Positions 23,609 to 30,195 of a stretch of 64,000 nucleotides of DNA are shown here, in pieces. A model generated the notes under the pieces. The model was given only the letters and a program-made list of their open reading frames with translations, ran no database searches and had not been told where the DNA came from. Where the stretch lies: NCBI GenBank assembly GCA_963835535.1, contig CAWIFL010000009.1, positions 186,001 to 250,000 of the forward strand, in the 5' to 3' direction. Made by a program: the position numbers and the translations under genes. The DNA comes from Fen-1245 sp963835535. Lineage in GTDB: Bacteria > Gemmatimonadota > Gemmatimonadetes > Gemmatimonadales > JACORV01. The stretch's first letter is position 1; each line of letters begins with the position of its first letter.

Positions 23609-23643
23609 TTAAGTCTTGTTCCGAATTGACTTAAGGAGCACTC

Positions 23644-23760
23644 TTGAAGGTCAGAACCAGCGTCAAGCCGGTCTGCGAGCATTGCAGGGTGATCAGGCGC
23701 CGCGGTGTCGTCCGGGTGATCTGCAAACGTTCCGCCAAGCATAAGCAGCGGCAGGCGTAG
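23644..23760 (+). CDS. rpmJ: Ribosomal protein bL36
   Basis: A 38-residue protein beginning MKVRTSVKPVCEHCRVI and ending CKRSAKHKQRQA. It has the zinc-ribbon residues C-x2-C...C...H of the Cys-containing L36 form. The start is TTG at 23644, with AAGGAG 6 nt upstream; there is no ATG alternative in frame. It is the first gene of the alpha operon, 3 nt before rpsM. Being only 38 codons and starting with TTG, it is easily missed. Confidence 0.95.
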   Translation: MKVRTSVKPVCEHCRVIRRRGVVRVICKRSAKHKQRQA

Positions 23761-23763
23761 CCC

Positions 23764-24147
23764 ATGGCACGCATCGCAGGTGTGGACCTGCCACGTGACA
23801 AGCGGGTCGAAGTCGGGCTCACGGCCATTTTCGGCGTGGGACGTTCGACCGCGGAGCGCATCCTGGAGCGGACCGGGGTCAACCCGGCCACGCGGGTGCG
23901 CGACCTGACGGACGCCGAAGTGACGCGGCTCCGGCAGGTGATCGAGCGCGACCACAAGGTCGAGGGCGCGCTGCGGACCGAAGTCGCAATGAACATCAAG
24001 CGGCTGATGGACATCGGCTGCTATCGTGGCGTGCGCCACCGCCGCGGCCTGCCGGTCCGGGGGCAGCGGACGCGGACCAACGCGCGGACCAAGAAGGGCC
24101 CGCGCCGCACGATCGCCGGCAAGAAGAAGGCGATCGCCAAGAAATAG
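23764..24147 (+). CDS. rpsM: Ribosomal protein uS13
   Basis: 127-residue 30S head protein contacting the P-site tRNA and 50S bridge. The sequence starts MARIAGVDLPRDKRVEVGL and has the conserved IFGVGRSTAERIL helix-hairpin-helix and the C-terminal RHRRGLPVRGQRTRTNART followed by a Lys-rich tail. ATG 23764 is 3 nt after rpmJ. Family length and order (rpmJ-rpsM-rpsK-rpsD-rpoA-rplQ) are canonical. Confidence 0.98.
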   Translation: MARIAGVDLPRDKRVEVGLTAIFGVGRSTAERILERTGVNPATRVRDLTDAEVTRLRQVIERDHKVEGALRTEVAMNIKRLMDIGCYRGVRHRRGLPVRGQRTRTNARTKKGPRRTIAGKKKAIAKK

Positions 24148-24150
24148 GAC

Positions 24151-24615
24151 ATGGCCGACCAGGAACAGCCGAAGCCGGCCGCCGTGCCGGCCGCGCCCGA
24201 AGGGGCGGCGCCCGAGGGCGCCGCGGCGGAAGGCGCGCCCAAGAAGGTCAAGAAGGTCAAGAAGGTCGTGGAGTCCGAGGGGGTGGTCCACATCATGGCC
24301 ACCTTCAACAACACCCTCGTGACCGTCGCCGACCTCAACGGCAACGCGATCTCGTGGGGCTCGGCCGGCAAGTCCGGCTTCAAGGGCTCCAAGAAGTCCA
24401 CGCCGTTCGCCGCCACGGTGGCGGCCGAGCAGGCGGGACGCGAGGCCTTCAACCTCGGCGTCCGCCGCGTCCACGTCCGGGTGCAGGGCCCCGGCGCGGG
24501 GCGCGAATCCGCGATCCAGGCGCTGGCCAACGCCGGCCTGATCATCAAGTCGATCCGCGACGTCACGCCGATCCAGCACAACGGCTGCCGTCCTCCGAAG
24601 AAGCGCAGGGTGTAG
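24151..24615 (+). CDS. rpsK: Ribosomal protein uS11 with N-terminal extension
   Basis: 154 residues against about 129 usual. The core from about residue 40 is standard uS11 (GVVHIMATFNNTLVTVADL, GSKKSTPFAATVAAEQAG, PGAGRESAIQAL, DVTPIQHNGCRPPKKRRV). The first 30 or so residues are a low-complexity acidic/Ala-Pro segment (three PEGAA-type repeats) followed by KKVKKVKKVV. ATG 24151 is the only start giving continuity from rpsM (3 nt gap), so the extension appears real. Its stop overlaps rpsD by one base (TAGTG). Confidence 0.97.
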   Translation: MADQEQPKPAAVPAAPEGAAPEGAAAEGAPKKVKKVKKVVESEGVVHIMATFNNTLVTVADLNGNAISWGSAGKSGFKGSKKSTPFAATVAAEQAGREAFNLGVRRVHVRVQGPGAGRESAIQALANAGLIIKSIRDVTPIQHNGCRPPKKRRV

Positions 24616-25250
24616 TGAGCCGCTACGTCGAAGCCAACTGCAAGCTGTGCCGCCGCGAAGGCACCAAGCTCTTCCTGAAGGGGTCGCGCTGCCTCACGGA
24701 GAAGTGCGCCGTCGAGAAGCGCGCGTACGCGCCCGGCCAGCACGGCCAGGCCTCGGGGCGGCGGCGCAAGGCGTCGCAGTACTCCCGCCAGCTCCGCGAG
24801 AAGCAGAAGGTCAAGCGCATCTACGGCCTCTCGGAGCAGCAGTTCCGCAACACCTTCGAGCGGGTGCTGCACGAGCCCGGGCGCACCGGCGAGAACCTGC
24901 TGATCGCGCTCGAGTCTCGGCTGGACAACATCGTCTACCGGATGGGACTGGCGCTGAGCCGCAAGGCGGCCCGGCAGCTGGTGCGTCACCGCCACGTCGA
25001 GGTCAACGGCCGCCCCGTCGACGTCCCGTCCTTCCAGCTCCGCCCCGGAGACGAGGTTCGCGTCGCCAAGGCGAGCCGGGAAATGGATGTCATCGCAGTC
25101 TCCCTCGACCTGGCGTCCAAGGGACAGCCGGTGTCGTGGGTCGCCGTGGATCGCAGCGCGATGACCGGCAAGGTCACCGAGCGCCCGACCCGGGATGCCA
25201 TTCCGATTGCGGCCGAGGAACAGTTGATCGTCGAGCTCTATTCCAAGTGA
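24615..25250 (+). CDS. rpsD: Ribosomal protein uS4
   Basis: 211-residue 16S-rRNA primary binding protein and candidate alpha-operon autoregulator. It opens with a zinc-binding Cys cluster (CKLCRREG, then SRCLTEKCAVEKR), the Cys-containing form. The S4 RNA-binding domain (SRLDNIVYRMGLALSRKAAR, QLVRHRHVEVNG) is intact. Start GTG 24615 uses the last base of the rpsK stop; no ATG precedes the conserved SRYVEANCKLC. Followed 2 nt later by rpoA. Confidence 0.97.
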   Translation: MSRYVEANCKLCRREGTKLFLKGSRCLTEKCAVEKRAYAPGQHGQASGRRRKASQYSRQLREKQKVKRIYGLSEQQFRNTFERVLHEPGRTGENLLIALESRLDNIVYRMGLALSRKAARQLVRHRHVEVNGRPVDVPSFQLRPGDEVRVAKASREMDVIAVSLDLASKGQPVSWVAVDRSAMTGKVTERPTRDAIPIAAEEQLIVELYSK

Positions 25251-25252
25251 AC

Positions 25253-26311
25253 ATGACGATTGATCTCACGGGGCTGGTCCGCCCGCACCTGGTCGAAATG
25301 ACCAAGCGCGAGGACGATCCGAACGCCGCCGAGTTCCGGCTGCAGCCGCTGGAGCGCGGGTTCGGCTACACCCTGGGCAACGGCATCCGCCGGATGCTCC
25401 TCTCCTCGCTGCGCGGGGCCGCCGTCTGGGCCTTCCGGATGGACGGGGTGCAGCACGAGCACCAGACCGTCTCCGGCGTCGTGGAGGACGTGCACCAGAT
25501 CATCCAGCGCCTCAAGGCGCTGACCCTGGTCCTGGCGCCCGAGGTGGACGAGGCCACGCTGCACATCAAGCGCGGCGCGGCGGGGCCGGTGTACGCGCGC
25601 GACATCGAGGCGCACGGCTCGATCCGCGTGGTCAACCCCGATCACCTGCTGTTCACGCTGCAGGACGATCGCGACCTCGGGATGGAGCTGTACGTCAACA
25701 AGGGCCGCGGCTACGTGGACGCCGACCTGCATCCCGTGGACCGCGCGATGCCCGTGGACGTCGTCCGCATCGACTCGATCTACAGCCCCGTCAAGCGCGC
25801 CAACTTCACGGTGACGGAGACGCGCGTCGGACAGCGCACCGACTTCGACCGGCTCACGCTCACCGTCGAGACCAACGGGGCGCTGACCCCGGAGGACGCG
25901 GTCGCCTACGCCGCGGCGCTGGCCCAGCACCACTTCTCGTACTTCATCTCCTTCGGCAACGTGCCGATGGTGCCGGCCGAGGTGCCGGCCGAGCCGACGA
26001 GCGACGTGGAGCGCCTGAGCGGCCTCCTCGCCCGCTCGATCGACGACTGCGGCCTCTCGGTGCGGTCCATCAACTCGCTCAAGAACTCGAACATCCGCTC
26101 CCTGGGCGACCTGGTCCGGAACACCGAGGAACAGCTCCTCAAGGTCCGCAACGTCGGCGAGAAGGCGGTGGCCGAGATCGCGGAGCTGCTGCTGAAGGAA
26201 GGGCTGAACTTCGGGATGCAGTGGGAAGAGCAGGACGGTGGCATCCACGTCCTGGATGTCGGCGCCAAGCCGGTCGTGCGCTCCGTGGTCGCGGAGACGG
26301 AGCAGGTCTAG
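25253..26311 (+). CDS. rpoA: DNA-directed RNA polymerase subunit alpha
   Basis: 352 residues. The N-terminal dimerisation domain includes LERGFGYTLGNGIRRMLLSSL and VVEDVHQIIQRLKAL; the C-terminal domain from about 265 (SVRSINSLKNSNIRSLGDLV, VRNVGEKAVAEIAELLL) binds UP elements and activators. ATG 25253 is chosen; an upstream open frame lies in a different gene. It sits between rpsD and rplQ with 2-nt and 0-nt gaps. A C-terminal extension of about 20 residues after the alpha-CTD (EEQDGGIHVLDVG) is slightly longer than in E. coli. Confidence 0.98.
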   Translation: MTIDLTGLVRPHLVEMTKREDDPNAAEFRLQPLERGFGYTLGNGIRRMLLSSLRGAAVWAFRMDGVQHEHQTVSGVVEDVHQIIQRLKALTLVLAPEVDEATLHIKRGAAGPVYARDIEAHGSIRVVNPDHLLFTLQDDRDLGMELYVNKGRGYVDADLHPVDRAMPVDVVRIDSIYSPVKRANFTVTETRVGQRTDFDRLTLTVETNGALTPEDAVAYAAALAQHHFSYFISFGNVPMVPAEVPAEPTSDVERLSGLLARSIDDCGLSVRSINSLKNSNIRSLGDLVRNTEEQLLKVRNVGEKAVAEIAELLLKEGLNFGMQWEEQDGGIHVLDVGAKPVVRSVVAETEQV

Positions 26312-26668
26312 ATGCGGCACCGCGCGAAGGACCGCCAGCTCTCCCGCACCAGCTCGCATCGCCGCGCGATGCTGAGCAACATGGCCACCGACCTCTTCCG
26401 GCACGGCGCCATCACCACGACCGTCGCCAAGGCCAAGGAGCTGCGGCCGGTCGCGGAGAAGCTCATCACGCTGGCGCGGCGGGGCGACCTGCACGCCCGC
26501 CGCATGGTCGAGCGCCGGGTCAAGGACAAGGGCGTGAGCACCAAGCTCTTCAAGGAGCTGGGGCCCCGCTTCCAGGCGCGGCCGGGCGGCTACACGCGCA
26601 TCATCAAATTGGGCTTCAGGATCGGCGATGGCGGCGAAAAGGCGAGGATCGAGCTGCTGAAGGAATAG
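26312..26668 (+). CDS. rplQ: Ribosomal protein bL17
   Basis: 118-residue 50S protein next to the polypeptide exit tunnel. Family start MRHRAKDRQLSRTSSHRRAM, then LLSN-type MLSNMATDLFRHGAITTTVAKAKELRPVAEKLIT. ATG follows the rpoA TAG directly. It closes the alpha operon; a hairpin terminator with T-rich tail follows at 26724-26757. Confidence 0.98.
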   Translation: MRHRAKDRQLSRTSSHRRAMLSNMATDLFRHGAITTTVAKAKELRPVAEKLITLARRGDLHARRMVERRVKDKGVSTKLFKELGPRFQARPGGYTRIIKLGFRIGDGGEKARIELLKE

Positions 26669-26792
26669 GGCGAGGGGTTGGGGATCAGGGGTCAGGGAGT
26701 TCCAGGAAGCGAACAACGAAAAGAGCGGGAGCCGAAGTCGGCCCCCGCTTTGCTTTTCCCTAACCCCTAACCCCTAACCCACCCTCACCCCT
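26669..26792. repeat. Telomere-like words flanking a terminator
   Basis: G-rich words (GAGGGGTTGGGGATCAGGGG) at 26672-26697 precede the terminator and C-rich words (CCCTAACCCCTAACCCCTAA) at 26758-26779 follow it: the same dialect as at 5349-5418, with a hairpin terminator in the centre between convergent rplQ and rpmB. Confidence 0.85.
26724..26757. terminator. Bidirectional intrinsic terminator
   Basis: AGCGGGAGCCG (26724-26734) pairs with CGGCCCCCGCT (26739-26749) with one mismatch around an AAGT loop. It is followed by TTGCTTTT and preceded by GAAAAG, giving a U-run on both strands for convergent rplQ and rpmB. Confidence 0.8.
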
Positions 26793-26984
26793 TCAGACCG
26801 CCTTGACCACCCGATTCGATTTCAGGCACGCGGCGCAGACCCGGATCCGCTTCGGAACGCCGTCCACCATGGCCCGAACCGCCTGCAGGTTGGGGTACCA
26901 CCTGCGGGTGGTCTTGTTGTTCGCATTCGATACGTGGTGCCCGAACGTCGGGCCCTTGCCGCAGATCGCGCACACGCGCGCCAT
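26793..26984 (-). CDS. rpmB: Ribosomal protein bL28
   Basis: 63-residue 50S protein. Family start MARVCAICGKGPTFGHHVSNANNK and RWYPNLQAVRAMVDG, ending CAACLKSNRVVKAV. Two CxxC pairs give the zinc-binding form, matching the Cys-containing L36 and S4 in this window. AGGCGGGA precedes the ATG. A well-formed promoter lies at 27021-27049 on this strand, so it is an independent single-gene unit. Confidence 0.96.
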   Translation of the reverse strand: MARVCAICGKGPTFGHHVSNANNKTTRRWYPNLQAVRAMVDGVPKRIRVCAACLKSNRVVKAV

Positions 26985-27020
26985 TCCCGCCTCGCTTCAA
27001 AAAGTCCAGTGCAGCCGCTA

Positions 27021-27049
27021 AGTTTAGCCGGCTAAGGCACTTGATTCAA
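27021..27049 (-). promoter_or_regulatory. Promoter of rpmB
   Basis: On the minus strand TTGAAT (27044-27049), exact 17-nt spacer, TAAACT (27021-27026), about 37 nt ahead of the start codon. Both hexamers match at 4 of 6 positions. Confidence 0.6.
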
Positions 27050-27077
27050 GGGCCGGGGGTGGCGGGTGCGCCGGCGG

Positions 27078-27106
27078 CACACCCTACACCCCGCACCCTA
27101 CACCCT
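27078..27106. repeat. CACCCTAC-word array
   Basis: Tandem CACCCTACACCC / GCACCCTACACCC units just upstream of the GDP-sugar genes. The same dialect encodes the signal peptide start of the TPR lipoprotein near 44014-44042. Confidence 0.7.
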
Positions 27107-27122
27107 TCGTTCAGGGTCCTAC

Positions 27123-27179
27123 ATGCCGACCGCGCTGATCACGGGCCATAAGGGGCGGAACCTGGAGAGCCAGGCGTGA
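27123..27179 (+). pseudogene. Probable remnant of a nucleotide-sugar dehydratase start
   Basis: An 18-codon open frame MPTALITGHKGRNLESQA ending in TGA. The first eight residues match the typical N-terminus of GDP-mannose 4,6-dehydratases (MPTALITGxTGQDG), after which similarity stops. It abuts the rmd GTG (GTGA overlap) at what looks like a recombination joint with the lower-GC sugar genes. Alternatives: a leader peptide, or chance. Confidence 0.4.
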
Positions 27180-28129
27180 AGTCCGTCCTGGTCACAGGTG
27201 CGGGCGGCTTCGTGGGGCAGTGGCTGGTGCGGGTCCTCCTGGAACGCGAGTACGCCGTCACCGGCGCTCTCCAACAGGGGTCGCAACCGCCATCCGCCCT
27301 CACCGCTCGGGAGCGGGCGGCAGTCCGATGGACCCCGCTCGAGCTCCTCGACTCTGACTCGGTACGGCGAGTTTTCAGCGAGCCTACTGACTACGTCGTC
27401 CATTTGGCCGCGGTGGCGTCAGGTGTGGAGGCGAGGCAGCATCCGGGGCACACGTGGGCTGTCAACGCGGCGGGGACCGCGCGCATCCTCGAAGTGGCAG
27501 CTCAGCAGCGGCATGCTGGGACTGCCGACTCGACGATCGTGCTCGCGTCGTCAGCCGAGGTCTATGGGGCGCACGCCTCGCGTCCGCTCGTTGAAACCGA
27601 TCCCATCCGGCCCTGCTCACCGTATGCCGCATCCAAGGCGGGCGCGGAACTGGCTGCGATGGAAACGAGCGGCCGGACTGGCCTCAAGATCATCGTGGCG
27701 CGTCCGTTCCAGCAGACGGGTCCGGGCCAGGACGAGCGGTTCGTCGTCCCAGCCCTCGCTCGGCGCCTGCGTGGGGCGCGTCTGGCCGGTGCCCGTGTCA
27801 TCAAGGTCGGGAACCTGCAGCCCGTCCGTGACTTCCTGGACGTGCGGGACGTATGCGCGGCCCTGGTCACGCTGCTGGAACGCGGCAGGCCTGGCGGGAT
27901 CTACAACATCGCGACAGGACACGGCATTGGCCTGGAGGAACTGTTTCAACGCATAGCGCGGATCGTCGGCGTGGATGCGATCGCGGAAGTCGATCCGCAG
28001 CTGATGAGACCTGCGGACATTCCATACCTGGTGGGTGATGCGTCGAAGCTTCGCAATGAGACGGGATGGGCGCCGCGCATTTCGCTTGAGCAGACGCTCG
28101 CCGACTTGGTCGCGGCGCAGGCTGACTAG
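27176..28129 (+). CDS. rmd: GDP-6-deoxy-D-mannose reductase type (NAD epimerase family)
   Basis: 317-residue extended SDR that likely reduces GDP-4-dehydro-6-deoxy-mannose to GDP-D-rhamnose. Cofactor motif VTGAGGFVGQWLV; Ser and YxxxK in LASSAEVYG and SPYAASK; then VARPFQQTGPGQDERFVVP and RDFLDVRDVCAALVTLL. The C-terminus RPADIPYLVGDASKLRNETGW resembles Rmd more than other epimerases. GTG 27176 overlaps the remnant's TGA. Third-position composition is less GC-rich than flanking genes, suggesting separate ancestry. Substrate assignment rests on the adjacent gmd and family resemblance. Confidence 0.78.
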   Translation: MKSVLVTGAGGFVGQWLVRVLLEREYAVTGALQQGSQPPSALTARERAAVRWTPLELLDSDSVRRVFSEPTDYVVHLAAVASGVEARQHPGHTWAVNAAGTARILEVAAQQRHAGTADSTIVLASSAEVYGAHASRPLVETDPIRPCSPYAASKAGAELAAMETSGRTGLKIIVARPFQQTGPGQDERFVVPALARRLRGARLAGARVIKVGNLQPVRDFLDVRDVCAALVTLLERGRPGGIYNIATGHGIGLEELFQRIARIVGVDAIAEVDPQLMRPADIPYLVGDASKLRNETGWAPRISLEQTLADLVAAQAD

Positions 28130-28156
28130 CCCTATGCACGCCAGTTCGAGGGAACC

Positions 28157-29221
28157 ATGAGTGACAAAGTCGCGCTCATTACCGGAGTCACCGGGCAGGA
28201 TGGCGCTTACCTGGCGCGCCTGCTGCTCCAGAAGGGGTACGTCGTTCACGGCATCAAGCGTCGCGCGTCGCTCATAAACACGGAGCGGGTGGATCCCTTG
28301 TACAAAGATCCGCACGTGGACGGGCGGAAGTTCATCATGCACTACGGGGATCTCACCGACGCGACGAACCTGATTCGGATCATTCAGGAGACGCAGCCTG
28401 ACGAGATCTACAACTTGGCGGCGCAGAGTCACGTCGCGGTTTCATTCGAGACACCCGAGTACACGGCGAATGCCGACGCACTCGGCACGCTTCGATTGCT
28501 GGAGGCCATCCGCATCCTGGGACTCGGGAACAAGGTGCGCTTCTACCAGGCTTCCACCAGCGAGCTGTTCGGCCTGGTTCAGGAGACGCCGCAGACAGAG
28601 AGGACCCCGTTCTATCCCCGAAGCCCATACGGGGTGGCCAAACTGTACGCCCATTGGATCACGATCAACTACCGGGAGGCGTACGGGATCTTCGCCTGCG
28701 CGGGGATCCTGTTCAACCACGAGTCGCCCATCCGCGGCGAGACCTTCGTAACGCGGAAGGTCGCGCGAGCGGCGGTGCGCATCGCGGCCGGCGTCGAACC
28801 CGCACTGTACATCGGCAATCTCGATGCCAGACGCGATTGGGGCCACGCCCGTGATTACGTACAGGCGATGTGGCTGATGCTCCAGCAGCCGGCGCCCGAG
28901 GAATACGTCATCGCCACGGGTGAGACGCACTCGGTCCGAGAACTCTGCGAGCGCGCCTTCACGCGCGCAGGGATCGGGATCGACTGGCGCGGCAAGGGCG
29001 TCGAGGAGGTTGGGATCAACCGCGCCTCCGGCGTCCCCGTTGTCCGCGTGGACCCGCACTATTTCCGGCCTACGGAAGTCGATTTTCTGGTGGGGGACGC
29101 CCGCAAGGCCCGGGAAAAGCTTGGCTGGCAGCCAAAGACTCGCTTTGCTGAGCTGGTGGACTTGATGGTAGACACCGAGCGCGCCGCCTTGGAAACGGGC
29201 AGGCACGCAGTTGCCGACTGA
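28157..29221 (+). CDS. gmd: GDP-mannose 4,6-dehydratase
   Basis: 354 residues. Converts GDP-D-mannose to GDP-4-dehydro-6-deoxy-D-mannose, the shared precursor for rmd and fcl. Hallmarks: ALITGVTGQDGAYLARLLL, HGIKRRASLINTERVD, YNLAAQSHVAVSFETPEYT, FYQASTSELFG, YPRSPYGVAKLYAHWI and FNHESPIRGETFVTRKV. These are all diagnostic for Gmd and not other 4,6-dehydratases. ATG 28157, with GAGGGA upstream. It lies in the lower-GC block: 28381-28440 is 60% GC against 68% at 38401-38460. Confidence 0.95.
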   Translation: MSDKVALITGVTGQDGAYLARLLLQKGYVVHGIKRRASLINTERVDPLYKDPHVDGRKFIMHYGDLTDATNLIRIIQETQPDEIYNLAAQSHVAVSFETPEYTANADALGTLRLLEAIRILGLGNKVRFYQASTSELFGLVQETPQTERTPFYPRSPYGVAKLYAHWITINYREAYGIFACAGILFNHESPIRGETFVTRKVARAAVRIAAGVEPALYIGNLDARRDWGHARDYVQAMWLMLQQPAPEEYVIATGETHSVRELCERAFTRAGIGIDWRGKGVEEVGINRASGVPVVRVDPHYFRPTEVDFLVGDARKAREKLGWQPKTRFAELVDLMVDTERAALETGRHAVAD

Positions 29222-29241
29222 GCGCGAGGATAGCGGGCGCC

Positions 29242-30195
29242 ATGGAGCGTGACGCGAAGGTGTACGTCGCCGGCCACGACGGAATGGTCGGCAGCGCCAT
29301 CGTTCGAGCGCTGCGAGGGAGCGGGTTTACCAACCTCGTTTGGCGCACGCTGAGACAGCTCAACTTGATGGACCAGCGGGCGACACGGGAGTTCTTCGAG
29401 GCCGAGCGCCCCGAATATGTGTTCCTCGCAGCTGCCCGCGTAGGCGGAATCCTGGCGAACAACACCTACCGGGCCGAATTCATCTATCAGAACCTCATGA
29501 TCGCAGCGAACGTGATCAACGCCGCTCACGAGTCCGGTGTCACAAAACTGCTGAACCTCGGCAGCTCGTGCATCTACCCGCGACTCGCCCCGCAGCCGCT
29601 GAGGGAGGAGTACCTGCTCACCGGCCCGTTGGAGTCCACGAATGAGCCGTATGCGATCGCGAAGATCGCCGCGGTCAAGCTGTGCGAGAACTACCGCCGG
29701 CAGTATGGCCGGAACTTCATCTCGGTGATGCCGACCAACCTCTATGGCGCCGGCGACAACTTCGACCTGGCGCACTCGCATGTGCTTCCGGCGCTGATCA
29801 GGAAGTGTCACGAGGCAAAGGTGCGCGGCGAGAAGACGGTCACCGTCTGGGGATCGGGCACGCCACGAAGGGAGTTCCTCTACGTGGACGACCTCGCGGA
29901 TGCCGCGCTGTTCCTTATGGAGCGTTACGACGGAGAGTTGTTCCTGAACGTCGGATGTGGCGAGGACCTCACTATCAGGGAGCTCGCCGCTCTGACTGCC
30001 GAGGTCGTCGGCTTCGGGGGCGGACTCACCTTCGACGCGTCGAAACCGGATGGGACGCCGCGCAAGGTCTTGGACGTCTCCAGGCTGCGTGCCCTCGGCT
30101 GGAGCCCGAAGGTGGACCTCCGGGCGGGCATCGCGAAAGCATACGAGTGGTTCCTCCAGCACGTCGCGCCCAAGGTGTATGCCCAAGCGGACTGA
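29242..30195 (+). CDS. fcl: GDP-L-fucose synthase
   Basis: 317-residue epimerase-reductase that turns the Gmd product into GDP-L-fucose. Motifs: VYVAGHDGMVGSAIVRAL, FLAAARVGGILANNTYRAEF, LLNLGSSCIYPRLAPQPL, NEPYAIAKIAAVKLCENYRR and VMPTNLYGAGDNFDLAHSHV, all family-specific. With rmd and gmd the cell could make both D-rhamnose and L-fucose nucleotides. Its last 17 nt overlap the start of carB, so carB is read from inside its 3' end. Composition is intermediate to low in GC. Confidence 0.94.
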   Translation: MERDAKVYVAGHDGMVGSAIVRALRGSGFTNLVWRTLRQLNLMDQRATREFFEAERPEYVFLAAARVGGILANNTYRAEFIYQNLMIAANVINAAHESGVTKLLNLGSSCIYPRLAPQPLREEYLLTGPLESTNEPYAIAKIAAVKLCENYRRQYGRNFISVMPTNLYGAGDNFDLAHSHVLPALIRKCHEAKVRGEKTVTVWGSGTPRREFLYVDDLADAALFLMERYDGELFLNVGCGEDLTIRELAALTAEVVGFGGGLTFDASKPDGTPRKVLDVSRLRALGWSPKVDLRAGIAKAYEWFLQHVAPKVYAQAD

